This document shows, piece after piece, positions 45,613 through 54,582 of a stretch of DNA of 64,000 nucleotides; the stretch's first letter is position 1; every line of letters begins with the position of its first letter. Position numbers and translations under genes: made by a program. Source of the stretch: Sphingobium naphthae (lineage in GTDB: Bacteria; Pseudomonadota; Alphaproteobacteria; Sphingomonadales; Sphingomonadaceae); contig NZ_JAJGNO010000006.1 in assembly GCF_020782235.1 (NCBI RefSeq), forward strand, positions 186,001-250,000, given 5' to 3'. The notes under the pieces were generated by a model that was given only the letters and a program-made list of their open reading frames with translations, was not told the origin of the DNA and searched no databases.

Positions 45613-45624
45613 CCGTCAGGTTGC
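45609..45624. promoter_or_regulatory. operator-like inverted repeat 2 (SRPBCC-ArsR operon)
   Basis: A second perfect GCAACC-N4-GGTTGC, spacer GTCA, centred 41 bases (about four helical turns) from the first. It lies two bases from the stop codon of the convergently placed upstream gene. Confidence 0.7.
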
Positions 45625-45626
45625 GT

Positions 45627-47327
45627 TTAGCGCGGCGGCAGCGCGCTGGCCGGCGCGATCGGGCCCAGCGCCCGAAACTGCGTCAGCCCGCGTGAGGACA
45701 GGGCCGCGGAGAGCCGGTCGAGCAACGCGAGCTTGATCGCGCCGACATCGGGCGGGGTCGGGGACCAGTCGACCTGATCCATATCCTCGATCCGCCAGAT
45801 CGGGATCAGATGCTCCAGAGACGAGAAGCGCTCCCGGTCCGACTGGTGGCCGCGCTCGGAATTGATCGGGTAGAACATCACGACCGGGATGCCCATAGCG
45901 ATCGCCGGCAGGGCGCAATGCAGCAGCGATGTGACGATCAGCCGCGCCTGATCGCGATAGAGGGCCAGCATCGCCGCCGCGCGCGCCATGTTGCGATCGA
46001 AATCCTGCTGGCCGCTATAATGGAGCAGCGGCAGGGTGGGGCCGAGGCTCGCCGGAAGCGCTTCGGCAAGGCGATGATCGCGCGAGACGACGAAGGTCCG
46101 GGTCTGGCCTTCGCCTGGCAGGCGGCGGGGCAGGGTGAGCGTCAGGCAATGGGATTCGAAGGCGTCGATCCCCCTGTCGCGCAGGGTTTCGGTCGTAAAC
46201 TTGTCGCGGCATCCAATCGGCTGATGCCGGCGCAGATAGGCGATGCTGGCCGGGGAGAGCAGCGCGCGGCTCTGTTTCGGGCGGACATGGAAGCCCAGGA
46301 AGATCGGATCGACATGGGCATGGGGCGGCCAGCCCTGCTCGCCGCGCTTGAACCAGCCGTTCATCAGCATCGGCACGGGCTGGTCCGCACCGGGCACCGG
46401 CGGGTCGCCCAGCCCCTCGTCGCGATCGATCCGCAGCCTTGGCGGCAGGCCGAAGCGGTTGAGCAGGCGATCGGCGGCGATGATCTGGATATGATCGCCA
46501 ATATTTTCGGTGCCGAGCCGCAGCCCGGCGATGGTCGGGGCTGATGACGAGGATGATGGCGGCGCGACCTGCGTTGGAGGAGGGGGCGCCGGGGCCGCAT
46601 CGGGGGGACCGATGATCGCGCTGAGCAGGCTGTCTGGGCTGTCCTCCGCCACCGGGTAGCGATAGGTCAGCTTGAACAGCGGCAGCGTGCGATCGACCTT
46701 GTTGATGCTGTCGCGCGCGGGGCTGGTCATGCCCAGCCGCTGGATCTGGTGCGGCGGAATGGCCGAGACCTTGGGCACGCGCCGCCATTGCGCCGCCACG
46801 TCGGGATCGGTCTCGCACAATGTCCGGAAGGAACGGTGGAACCAGAAATAATCGTCGGCTTGACGGCGGTCGCGCCAATAATCGCGCACCGTGCGGGTCC
46901 AGCGCGCAACGATCGGATGGTGCGGCCGGGCCGCCAGGAACCAGCTTGCCAGGGGCCGATCGGGCTCGGGCCGCCGGAAGGCGAAAAAGCCCTGCTCCAT
47001 ATGGTCGGGCAACCACGCATCGAGCGGGCGGTTGCAGAAGAGCGAGGCATCGACCCAGACGCCGCCATATTCGTGCAGCAGGTTGATCCGGACAATGTCG
47101 GACAGAGATGCTGCCGTAATAACAGCATTTGTCAGATTTAGATCATTGAGAGACGGTGCGTAATGAAGGACTGTATGCCGATCAAGGCAACGCAAGTCCC
47201 AGCCGGGATTATGCTTGATCCAGCTCTGGATGCATCGCTGGACCAAAGATGGCGCGTCATCAAGTCCTTGAAACCAGCAGGTCCAGATGACCCGTCGGAA
47301 ATTGTCTCCAAGCACAGGATCGCTCAT
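45627..47327 (-). CDS. glycosyltransferase fused to a polysaccharide pyruvyl-transferase-like domain
   Basis: A 566-residue two-domain protein with no signal or membrane helix. Residues 10-250 resemble capsular polysaccharide-synthesis glycosyltransferases of the Gly_transf_sug/Caps_synth kind: RRVIWTCWFQ, then SDIVRINLLHEYGGVWVDAS with the DxD-like metal motif at 88-94. A Pro/Ser linker (about 245-270) leads to a pyruvyl-transferase-like half (TIAGLRLGTENIGDHIQI, PIGCRDKFT, VTSLLHCALPAIAMGIPVV). GGAGA precedes the ATG. The first 200 coding bases are AT-rich. It ends beside the ArsR operators and is divergent from the secreted-protein gene. Confidence 0.78.
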   Translation of the reverse strand: MSDPVLGDNFRRVIWTCWFQGLDDAPSLVQRCIQSWIKHNPGWDLRCLDRHTVLHYAPSLNDLNLTNAVITAASLSDIVRINLLHEYGGVWVDASLFCNRPLDAWLPDHMEQGFFAFRRPEPDRPLASWFLAARPHHPIVARWTRTVRDYWRDRRQADDYFWFHRSFRTLCETDPDVAAQWRRVPKVSAIPPHQIQRLGMTSPARDSINKVDRTLPLFKLTYRYPVAEDSPDSLLSAIIGPPDAAPAPPPPTQVAPPSSSSSAPTIAGLRLGTENIGDHIQIIAADRLLNRFGLPPRLRIDRDEGLGDPPVPGADQPVPMLMNGWFKRGEQGWPPHAHVDPIFLGFHVRPKQSRALLSPASIAYLRRHQPIGCRDKFTTETLRDRGIDAFESHCLTLTLPRRLPGEGQTRTFVVSRDHRLAEALPASLGPTLPLLHYSGQQDFDRNMARAAAMLALYRDQARLIVTSLLHCALPAIAMGIPVVMFYPINSERGHQSDRERFSSLEHLIPIWRIEDMDQVDWSPTPPDVGAIKLALLDRLSAALSSRGLTQFRALGPIAPASALPPR

Positions 47328-47491
47328 GCAGTAATTCTCTCCATTTTGGACGTCGTTTTAATAAATCAATTATCTTTAAAAGAAGGCAAGAGGACTAAAT
47401 CACTTCACATCCGTTAACCAAAGATGTCAGCAAAGCGCTTAGGGTCGACTCTATAACTTTTCCATGGGTGGGGACAACTTAGGAGGATGAC

Positions 47492-47857
47492 ATGAAAATC
47501 GCATCTCACATTCATATGCATGTGAAAGCCCTGGCGCTGATTGGCGGCGCTGCCGTGGCCATGGCCAGCGTTCCGGCGCAGGCGCAGCTGCAACTCGGCA
47601 ATTCGCCGATCCGGCTGCAGATCGGCAATGGCAAGGCGCTGCTGGGCCCCGATGAACCGGTCGCCCCGATCGGGATCAGCATCCTGTCGAGCGAAGTCGG
47701 CGCGGCGAACAATGCCGGCACCAGCGTACGCCTGCTGGGCCCGGACAAGACGTTCGGCGTCTACACCACGCTGCTGAAGACCAATGAGAAGAACGGCACC
47801 AGCGTGAAGCTGTCGACGCCGCTGGACAGCATGCTTTCGCCGGTATCGACGAAGTGA
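47492..47857 (+). CDS. small secreted protein of unknown function
   Basis: I do not recognise this 121-residue protein. A clear signal peptide ends at AQA (residue 31). The mature 90 residues contain Gly/Asn/Leu-rich, beta-prone sequence (LQLGNSPIRLQIGNGKALLG) and no cysteine. An ideal AGGAGG lies before the ATG, suggesting high expression, and the 164-base upstream region is AT-rich. A TpsB-like outer-membrane barrel starts 61 bases downstream on the same strand, so the two probably form an operon; it may be exported by or associated with that barrel. Confidence 0.75.
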   Translation: MKIASHIHMHVKALALIGGAAVAMASVPAQAQLQLGNSPIRLQIGNGKALLGPDEPVAPIGISILSSEVGAANNAGTSVRLLGPDKTFGVYTTLLKTNEKNGTSVKLSTPLDSMLSPVSTK

Positions 47858-47918
47858 TCCGCCGGGAGCCGTCCTGAGGGGGCGGCTCCCGCGTCACCGC
47901 TTGCGGGCGGATCCCATC

Positions 47919-49439
47919 ATGACTCAGCATAAGAGCGCGCCCATGATCGCGCTGCTGGCGGCGATCGCGCCGCTGGAGGCGGTGGACGCGGCCGCGCAGG
48001 GAGAGGCGTCGACCGCCAATCTCAAGCTCGCGGCGCTGGACATCAGCGGATCGACGATCGAGCCGGCGCTGCGCCGCGCCGCCGCCCCCTATCTGGGCCG
48101 GCCCGCCAGCACCGAGCAGTTGCAGGCGCTGGCGAAGGCGCTGGATGCGGCCTATGGGCGCAGCGACGTCGCCATCTACACGATCGACCTGCGCTCCATC
48201 TCGCAGCAGGGCACGCTGTTCGTGGGCGTGCGCGAGGGGCGGGTGGAGCGATTGCGCTTTTCGGGGGTGACGACCGGCGTGGGCGCGCGCGTGCGCGAAC
48301 TCGCGGGACGCCTGGAGCAGGCGGACGGCCCGCTCAGCCGCCGGCGGCTGCACCGCGTGCTGCAACTGGTTCAGGCGATTCCCGGCGGCCGGGTCGAAGC
48401 CTTTCTGAACGCCGGCACGAAGCCCGGCGGCCTGGAGATCCATTTCCAGACGCAGGCCGATCCGAACCGGCTGGCGCTGCAGTTCAACAATAATGGCCAG
48501 GCATTTACCGGCCGGGCGCAGATGCAGCTGATCGGCCAGGGCAACAGCATCGTCCGCCCGGGCGACCAGCTGGGCGTGCTGCTGGGGCGCAATCTCAACG
48601 GCCGCATTCGCATGACGGCGGCGGCCTACAGCCTGCCGGTGGGCGCAGACGGCGCGGTGCTGGACCTGGCGGCGGCATCATCGGCGAGCGACATCGCTGA
48701 ATATCGGCTGCGCGGCGATGCCTATGGCCTGTCGGCGGCCGTCACCTACCCGCTGCTGCTGACCGAGCGGGACCTGCTGAGCGCCACCGCCACCATCGCG
48801 GTGCAGGGCAATGAATCCCGCTTCGCTGGCTATCGCCTGTTTCGCGAACGGACCCCCGCCGCGCGCCTGTCGCTGCGCTGGCGCCGCGAAACCGGGCGGA
48901 CCGCGAGCAGCGTGCAGCTGACGGGGTCGCATTCGCTGCCCTTTGCGCAGGTGGAGGTCAGCGCGCCGACCGCCGACCGGCATTTCAGCAAATGGGAGGC
49001 GCAGATCGCCCATGACCGGCTGATCGGGCGGACGGTCGCGCTGCGCACGCGCCTGTGGGGTCAATATTCACCCGATGCGCTGACCCAAGCGGAAGCCGCG
49101 GTGCTGGGCGGCGACGAATTCGGCCAGGCCTATGACGCGGCGATCCTGATCGGCGACAGCGCGCTGGCGGGGCGGGTCGAGGCGGCCTGGGGCCCGCCGG
49201 CGAAAAGCGGCCGCCGGGTCGAACTGTTCGCCGCGGCCGACGCCGCCCGCGCTTATTATAATGAGCGGCTGCTCTACAATAGCGGCCATTTCGACCTAGC
49301 GTCGCTGGGCGGCGGGGTGCGGGTGCAGGAAGGGGCGCTGAGCACCAACCTGTCGGTCCATCGCGCGCTGGTCAGCCCTTATCAGGGCTATGAAAAGGGC
49401 TGGCGCGCGCTGGTCAATGTCAGTTTCAGCTTTCCCTGA
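47919..49439 (+). CDS. ShlB/FhaC-type outer-membrane transporter (TpsB-like)
   Basis: A 506-residue Omp85-superfamily protein. After a weak signal sequence (MTQHKSAPMIALLAAIAP), two POTRA-like units occupy roughly 37-190 (ALDISGSTIEPALRRAAAPY and LSRRRLHRVLQLVQAIPGG). The rest alternates in 16-strand barrel style. LGGDEFGQAYD near residue 400 stands where the VRGF-type motif lies in strand L6, and the C-terminus NVSFSFP is a barrel end. Such proteins secrete large TpsA exoproteins, but no TpsA gene is adjacent; only the 90-residue secreted protein precedes it. ATG 47919 is chosen over the TTG at 47901. Confidence 0.8.
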   Translation: MTQHKSAPMIALLAAIAPLEAVDAAAQGEASTANLKLAALDISGSTIEPALRRAAAPYLGRPASTEQLQALAKALDAAYGRSDVAIYTIDLRSISQQGTLFVGVREGRVERLRFSGVTTGVGARVRELAGRLEQADGPLSRRRLHRVLQLVQAIPGGRVEAFLNAGTKPGGLEIHFQTQADPNRLALQFNNNGQAFTGRAQMQLIGQGNSIVRPGDQLGVLLGRNLNGRIRMTAAAYSLPVGADGAVLDLAAASSASDIAEYRLRGDAYGLSAAVTYPLLLTERDLLSATATIAVQGNESRFAGYRLFRERTPAARLSLRWRRETGRTASSVQLTGSHSLPFAQVEVSAPTADRHFSKWEAQIAHDRLIGRTVALRTRLWGQYSPDALTQAEAAVLGGDEFGQAYDAAILIGDSALAGRVEAAWGPPAKSGRRVELFAAADAARAYYNERLLYNSGHFDLASLGGGVRVQEGALSTNLSVHRALVSPYQGYEKGWRALVNVSFSFP

Positions 49440-49442
49440 CCG

Positions 49443-51362
49443 TCAGGCGCGCGCTTCCGATCCGACGCTGTTGTGGCGCAGGGCGGTCAGCACCGTGTCG
49501 ACGATGGCGTCGGCATCGAGCCGGGCCTGCGCATATTGCCGCTCCGGCTTGTCCTGATCCTGGAACAGGTCGGGCAGGCGCAGCGTGCGCAGCTTGAGGC
49601 CATTGTCGATGAGGCCGAGGTCGCTCGCCAGCGTCAGCACATGCGCGCCGAGGCCGCCGATCGCCCCTTCCTCGATCGTGACGGCCACGTCATGGCTGGT
49701 CAGCAGCTTGCGGATCAGCGCTTCGTCCAGCGGCTTGGCGAAGCGCAGGTCGGCGACGGTGGTGGAAAGGCCCTTGGCCTCCAGCGCGTCGGCCGCCTTC
49801 ATCGCTTCCTCCAGCCGGGTGCCGAGGGAAAGGATCGCGACCTGGCGTCCTTCGCGCATGATGCGGCCCTTGCCGATCTCCAGCGCCTTCGGCGTCTGCG
49901 GCATGGCAATGCCGGTGCCGTTGCCGCGCGGATAGCGCACGGCGATCGGGCCGCTGTCATGCAGGGCGCAGGTATGGACCATATGGACCAGCTCCGCCTC
50001 GTCCGCGGCCGCCATCACGACCATGTTGGGCAGGGTGGCGAGATAGGTGACGTCGAAGCTGCCGGCATGAGTCGATCCGTCGGCGCCGACCAGGCCCGCG
50101 CGGTCGATCGCGAAGCGGACGGGCAGGTTCTGGATCGCGACGTCATGCACGACCTGGTCATAGGCGCGCTGCAGGAAGGTCGAGTAGATGGCGCAGAAGG
50201 GCCGCATGCCCTGCGCCGCGAGGCCCGCGGCGAAGGTGACGGCATGTTGTTCGGCGATGCCGACGTCGAAGATGCGGTCGGGAAAGACCGTCTGGAACTT
50301 GTCCAGCCCCGTGCCCGACGGCATGGCGGCAGTGATGGCGCAGACGGCGGGATCGCGCTGCGCCTCGGCGATCAGCGCCTGGGCGAAGACATTGGTGTAG
50401 CTGGGCGGTCCGGGGGGCGCCTTGTCCTGGGTGCCGGTGATGACGTCGAATTTCTGCACGCCATGATATTTGTCGGCCGCCGCTTCGGCCGGGGCATAGC
50501 CCTTGCCCTTCTGCGTGACGACATGGACCAGGCACGGGCCCTGCGCGGCATCGCGGACATTTTCCAGCACCGGGATCAGCTGGTCGAGATTATGCCCGTC
50601 GATCGGCCCGACATAGTAGAAGCCCAGTTCCTCGAACAGGGTGCCGCCCATCGCCATGCCGCGCGCGAACTCGTCGGTCTTGCGCGCCGCATTGTGGAGC
50701 GGGCGGGGCAGCTTGCGCGCCAGCTTCCGGGCGAGATCGCGCAGGCCCAGGAATTCGCGGCTCGACACCAGGCGCGCGAGATAGGCGGACAGGCCGCCGA
50801 CCGGCGGCGCGATCGACATGTCGTTGTCGTTCAGGATGACGACCAGCCGATTGCCCGCGTCGCGCGCATTGTTCATCGCCTCATAGGCCATGCCCGCCGA
50901 CATGGCGCCGTCGCCGATCACCGCGATTGCCTTGCCCGGCTTGTCCTGCATCTTGTTGGCGATGGCGAAGCCCAGCGCCGCGCTGATCGAGGTGGAGCTG
51001 TGCGCCGCGCCGAACGGGTCATAGTCGCTTTCGGCGCGCTTGGTGAAGCCGCTGAGGCCGCCGCCCTGGCGCAGGGTGCGGATGCGGTCGCGCCGCCCGG
51101 TCAGGATCTTGTGCGGATAGCATTGATGGCCGACGTCCCAGATCAGCTTGTCGTCGGGCGTATCGAACACATAATGGATCGCCGCGGTCAGCTCCACCAC
51201 GCCCAGGCCCGATCCCAGATGGCCGCCGGTGACGCCGACCGCCGCGATGGTTTCGGCGCGCAGTTCGTCCGCCAGCTGGCGCAGCTGCTCGGGCTGCAGC
51301 TTGCGCAGGTCGGACGGCCAGGCGACCTGGTCGAGCAGCGGCGTTTGCGGGCGATCATTCAT
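49443..51362 (-). CDS. dxs: 1-deoxy-D-xylulose-5-phosphate synthase
   Basis: The first enzyme of the MEP isoprenoid pathway, thiamine-diphosphate dependent, 639 residues. [20 protein letters not shown] is the ThDP-binding GDG box, [15 protein letters not shown] the substrate region, and [16 protein letters not shown] the pyrimidine-domain motif. The C-terminal transketolase fold is complete. It is last in a minus-strand series after the Zur-like regulator; a hairpin lies in the gap between them. Confidence 0.97.
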   Translation of the reverse strand: MNDRPQTPLLDQVAWPSDLRKLQPEQLRQLADELRAETIAAVGVTGGHLGSGLGVVELTAAIHYVFDTPDDKLIWDVGHQCYPHKILTGRRDRIRTLRQGGGLSGFTKRAESDYDPFGAAHSSTSISAALGFAIANKMQDKPGKAIAVIGDGAMSAGMAYEAMNNARDAGNRLVVILNDNDMSIAPPVGGLSAYLARLVSSREFLGLRDLARKLARKLPRPLHNAARKTDEFARGMAMGGTLFEELGFYYVGPIDGHNLDQLIPVLENVRDAAQGPCLVHVVTQKGKGYAPAEAAADKYHGVQKFDVITGTQDKAPPGPPSYTNVFAQALIAEAQRDPAVCAITAAMPSGTGLDKFQTVFPDRIFDVGIAEQHAVTFAAGLAAQGMRPFCAIYSTFLQRAYDQVVHDVAIQNLPVRFAIDRAGLVGADGSTHAGSFDVTYLATLPNMVVMAAADEAELVHMVHTCALHDSGPIAVRYPRGNGTGIAMPQTPKALEIGKGRIMREGRQVAILSLGTRLEEAMKAADALEAKGLSTTVADLRFAKPLDEALIRKLLTSHDVAVTIEEGAIGGLGAHVLTLASDLGLIDNGLKLRTLRLPDLFQDQDKPERQYAQARLDADAIVDTVLTALRHNSVGSEARA

Positions 51363-51383
51363 GGTCAGGCATAGTCTCCAATG

Positions 51384-51408
51384 CGCCCGGTCATGCGTGG
51401 ACCGGGCG
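51384..51408 (-). terminator. hairpin between the Zur-like gene and dxs
   Basis: CGCCCGGTC and GACCGGGCG are exact 9-base arms around ATGCGTG. There is no clear U-run. It may limit read-through from the regulator into dxs, or act in the dxs leader. Confidence 0.4.
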
Positions 51409-51420
51409 TCTGTGTCGCGC

Positions 51421-51891
51421 TCAGGCCGCGCACTTGGCGCAAAGGCCGAGGATTTCGATCACGGGGCGTTCGGGGCGGAAGCCGTCCTGCTGCGCGATGG
51501 CGCGGACCTGGCCGGTCACCGTGTCGTCATCGACATGGGTGGCCTGCTTGCAGTTGCGGCACACCATGAAGATGCAGTCATGGTGGCAGCCCGGATGGGC
51601 GTTGGCGATATAGGCGTTGGCGCTTTCGACCCGCATGGCGATGTTGTTCGTCACGAACAGGTCGAGGATGCGGTAGACGCTGTTGGGCGCGACGCGCTTG
51701 CCGCGGGCCTTGGACACGGTGTCGGCAATGTCATAGGCCGACGCCGGCCGCTCTTCCGACGCCAGCGCATCGAAGATGGCGGCGCGCATCGGCGTCCATT
51801 GTTCATTCTGCGCCTCCAGCGTGGAGCGGGCGGCGTCCGCCAGCTTCGCGCCGGTGGGTTCCAGATGGTCATGATGATGATGGTCGGCCAT
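51421..51891 (-). CDS. zur: Fur-family regulator, Zur-like
   Basis: A 156-residue Fur-family metalloregulator with a His-rich N-terminus ([11 protein letters not shown]). The DNA-binding part has [19 protein letters not shown]; metal sites include [18 protein letters not shown] and the C-terminal CAKC. Two CxxC pairs bind structural zinc and PNSVYRIL and the His-rich start favour zinc sensing over iron, but this is inference. ATG 51891 has GGA upstream. It sits between DUF423 and dxs on the minus strand. Confidence 0.75.
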   Translation of the reverse strand: MADHHHHDHLEPTGAKLADAARSTLEAQNEQWTPMRAAIFDALASEERPASAYDIADTVSKARGKRVAPNSVYRILDLFVTNNIAMRVESANAYIANAHPGCHHDCIFMVCRNCKQATHVDDDTVTGQVRAIAQQDGFRPERPVIEILGLCAKCAA

Positions 51892-51937
51892 AAGGTCCAA
51901 TCTATGCGCAGCCGGCGCAAGGGGCAAGGGCGGCGCG

Positions 51938-52264
51938 TCAGCGCTGGCCGAAGGTCCATGCGGCCCAGAGCCAGCCGGCGATCATCAGCGTCCCGCCGAT
52001 CGGCGTCACCGCCCCCAGCCATCGCGGACCGCCCAGCGCCATGATGTAGAGCGACAGGGCGAAGATCGCCGCGCCCGCCAGCAGCAGCGCCGCCGCGCCG
52101 CGCGCGACGCCGGTCAGCGCGATCGCGGCGACGGCGTGGACCAGCTGATAGAGCCCGCCGGTGCGCAGCCAGTCGGCCGCCTTGGCGTCGGCGACGCCAT
52201 GCGCCCCGAACGCGCCCGCGCCGATGGCGAGCGCCGCCGACAGGCAGGCCAGGATCGCGATCAT
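51938..52264 (-). CDS. DUF423 membrane protein
   Basis: A 108-residue inner-membrane protein with four hydrophobic segments. LAIGAGAFGAHGV and the YQLVHAVAAIAL box are the DUF423 signature; function unknown. Its ATG overlaps the antiporter stop as ATGA, so the two are translated together. Confidence 0.88.
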   Translation of the reverse strand: MIAILACLSAALAIGAGAFGAHGVADAKAADWLRTGGLYQLVHAVAAIALTGVARGAAALLLAGAAIFALSLYIMALGGPRWLGAVTPIGGTLMIAGWLWAAWTFGQR

Positions 52265-54051
52265 GCGTCTTCTCCGTCGCCGCGGCTGAGCAGCCGCATG
52301 GAATTGCCCGGGCGGTACATCAGGTCCTTGGCCGCCAGCAGCGTGCCATGTTCGATCTGCAACGCCATGCGCTGGCGGTCGTTCTCGCGATATTGCCGCT
52401 CGACCTCCTCGATCTCGGTCGACGGCACGCCCAGCGTCTCCATCGCCTGTACGCCCATGCAAATGGCCGATTCATAGACTTCGCGCACGACGCCGGCGAG
52501 TTGGATGTCCTGCAGCGCCAGCACCTGCCGCCGGTCGAAGGCGCGGACCATCAGCGCCGCCTGCGGGAATGCCTCGGCAATGGGTTCCAGCGCGCGCGCG
52601 TCGAGCGCGGGATCGTCGATGCAGAAGGCGATCAGCCGCGCCTCGTCCGCGCCCGACCGGCGCAGCAGGTCGATACGCGTGCCGTCGCCATAATAGACCT
52701 TCATGTCGAACCGGCTCGACACCTCGATCTGGGCGGGCTTCTTGTCGATCAGGACGACGCCGAAGCCATGGCCCATCAGCATCTGCGCGACGGTCTGGCC
52801 GAAGCGGCCATAGCCCACGATGATCGCCGATCCGCGCGGCGCGTCCTCGGGCCCGGGCAGGTCGTCGCGATCCTTGCTCCTGGCGAATTCGAAGCGGCGG
52901 GCAAAAAGCATCAGGAAGGGCGTGGTCGCCATGGAGAAGGTGACGATGGCGCTGAACAGGCTGGCGGCCTGCGGCGCGATCAGCAGCGCGCCTTGCGCCT
53001 GGGTGAAGAGGACGAAGCCGAATTCGCCCCCCTGGCTCAGCAGCAGGCCCGCGCCCAGCGCCTGTTGCCAGCTCATCCCGAACAATCGGGCCAGGCCTGT
53101 GATGATCGCCGCCTTGGTCGCGACCAGGATCGCCGCCATGGAGAGGACGAACAGCGGATTGGCGATCACCGCGCGCAGGTCCAGCACCATGCCCACGGCC
53201 AGGAAGAACAGGCCGAGCAGGATCGAGCGGAAGGGTTCGACATCGGCTTCTATCTCGTGCCGATAGGGCGAATCGGCGAGCATCACGCCCGCGACGAATG
53301 CGCCGAGCGCGGTCGAGAGGTGGAGCGCATGCATCAGCGCGGCGGCAGCAAGCACGGTGAAGAGGCCGACGGCGACGAACAATTCGCGCTCGCCCATGCG
53401 GCCGACCAGCCCCAGCAGCGGGCGCAGGATGAAACGCCCGGCCAGCACCAGCCCCGCGATCGCCGCGACGGTGTAGCCGGCCATCATCCACCCGGGCGGC
53501 CCGCCGGCGTCGGCGGGATTGCGCGACAGGGCGGCGATGATGGTGATGAGCGGGACGATGGAGAGATCCTGGAACAGCAGGATCGAAAAGACCTTTTCAC
53601 CAAAGGGCGAGTTGATGCGGCCGCTGGACTTGAGGCCCGGCAGCACCTGCGCGGTCGAGGACAAGGCCAGCGGCAGACCGAGCGCGATCGCCGCGCCCCA
53701 GGTGAAGCCGGTGGAATAGAAGATGATCGCCGTCAGCACGCAGCCGCAGGTCACGACCTGGGCGAGGCCGAGCGCGAAAATGTCGCGCTTCAGCCGCCAG
53801 AGCCGCGCCGGATGCAGTTCGAGACCGACCAGGAACAGCAGCAGGACGATGCCGATTTCCGCGATGGCGAGTTTCGATTCGCCCCCGCCGACCAGGCCCA
53901 GGCCCTGCGGCCCAACGATCGCGCCGGCGACGAGATAGCCGAGCACGGCGCCCAGGCCGAAGCGGCGGAACAGCATGACGAAGGCGACGGCCGCACCGAG
54001 CAGGATCACGCCCTCGCTCAGCAGCATGTCGGTGGCGCTGGTCGTTTCCAT
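52261..54051 (-). CDS. CPA2-family cation:proton antiporter with RCK domain (Kef-like)
   Basis: A 596-residue antiporter. About twelve transmembrane segments occupy residues 1-390 with FLVGLELHP, PLALSSTAQVLPGLKS and FQDLSIVPL motifs. An RCK_N/TrkA-N domain follows, with the nucleotide motif IIVGYGRFGQTVAQML and YYGDGTRIDLLRR. The family exports K+ or Na+ in exchange for protons; Kef members are gated by glutathione. It is preceded by the NifU-like gene with a one-base TGATG overlap and followed by DUF423. Confidence 0.92.
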   Translation of the reverse strand: METTSATDMLLSEGVILLGAAVAFVMLFRRFGLGAVLGYLVAGAIVGPQGLGLVGGGESKLAIAEIGIVLLLFLVGLELHPARLWRLKRDIFALGLAQVVTCGCVLTAIIFYSTGFTWGAAIALGLPLALSSTAQVLPGLKSSGRINSPFGEKVFSILLFQDLSIVPLITIIAALSRNPADAGGPPGWMMAGYTVAAIAGLVLAGRFILRPLLGLVGRMGERELFVAVGLFTVLAAAALMHALHLSTALGAFVAGVMLADSPYRHEIEADVEPFRSILLGLFFLAVGMVLDLRAVIANPLFVLSMAAILVATKAAIITGLARLFGMSWQQALGAGLLLSQGGEFGFVLFTQAQGALLIAPQAASLFSAIVTFSMATTPFLMLFARRFEFARSKDRDDLPGPEDAPRGSAIIVGYGRFGQTVAQMLMGHGFGVVLIDKKPAQIEVSSRFDMKVYYGDGTRIDLLRRSGADEARLIAFCIDDPALDARALEPIAEAFPQAALMVRAFDRRQVLALQDIQLAGVVREVYESAICMGVQAMETLGVPSTEIEEVERQYRENDRQRMALQIEHGTLLAAKDLMYRPGNSMRLLSRGDGEDA

Positions 54052-54473
54052 CAGGCGTCGGCCATGCGCGCCGCTTCGGCGATCGCTTCGAAGCCCAGAC
54101 GGATCGAGGCGTGGCGCGCGGGGTAGCCGCGCGCCGGGGCCAGCACGGCAAGGCCGGGCCAGAAGTCGAGCGCCTCGCTTTCGCCGGCCAGATAGGCGGT
54201 CAGGCGATCGCGCGCGTCGGCCAGTTCCGCCGCGGTGAGGCCGATCGCCTGCGCCGCCATCAGCGACGCCGACGCCTGTCCCAGCGCGCAGGCCTTCACG
54301 TCGAGGCCGAGCTCGGCGAGCCGGCCATCGGCCATGCGCACGTCCGCGGTGACGCGCGATCCGCAGGTGGGCGATCTCTTCTCGACGCTGGCCTGCGGGT
54401 CGGCCAGCCGCTGGTGATGCGGAATGCTGGCCGCGAGCCGCAATATGTCCTTGTTATAGAGGGGGGCGTTCAT
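54051..54473 (-). CDS. iron-sulfur scaffold protein, NifU/IscU-like, third Cys replaced
   Basis: A 140-residue homologue of the IscU/NifU-N scaffold. The first two ligand cysteines are in SPTCGSRVTAD and VKACALGQAS. Where IscU has the third Cys before SILAEDA, this protein reads RHASIRLGFEAI, with Ala in the Cys position. Either it uses another ligand such as the adjacent His or it belongs to a divergent subfamily. ATG 54473 gives the typical start. Its stop overlaps the antiporter start by one base. Confidence 0.8.
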   Translation of the reverse strand: MNAPLYNKDILRLAASIPHHQRLADPQASVEKRSPTCGSRVTADVRMADGRLAELGLDVKACALGQASASLMAAQAIGLTAAELADARDRLTAYLAGESEALDFWPGLAVLAPARGYPARHASIRLGFEAIAEAARMADA

Positions 54474-54582
54474 GCCGCCGATGTAGGACAGGAAAGGCTT
54501 TTGCGGAAGGCGCGGATCGACGCGGCGACGAAATAAGGCCGAGCCATTGTTTCGCGCGGCCGCGCGGCCTATCGCGAGCGCC

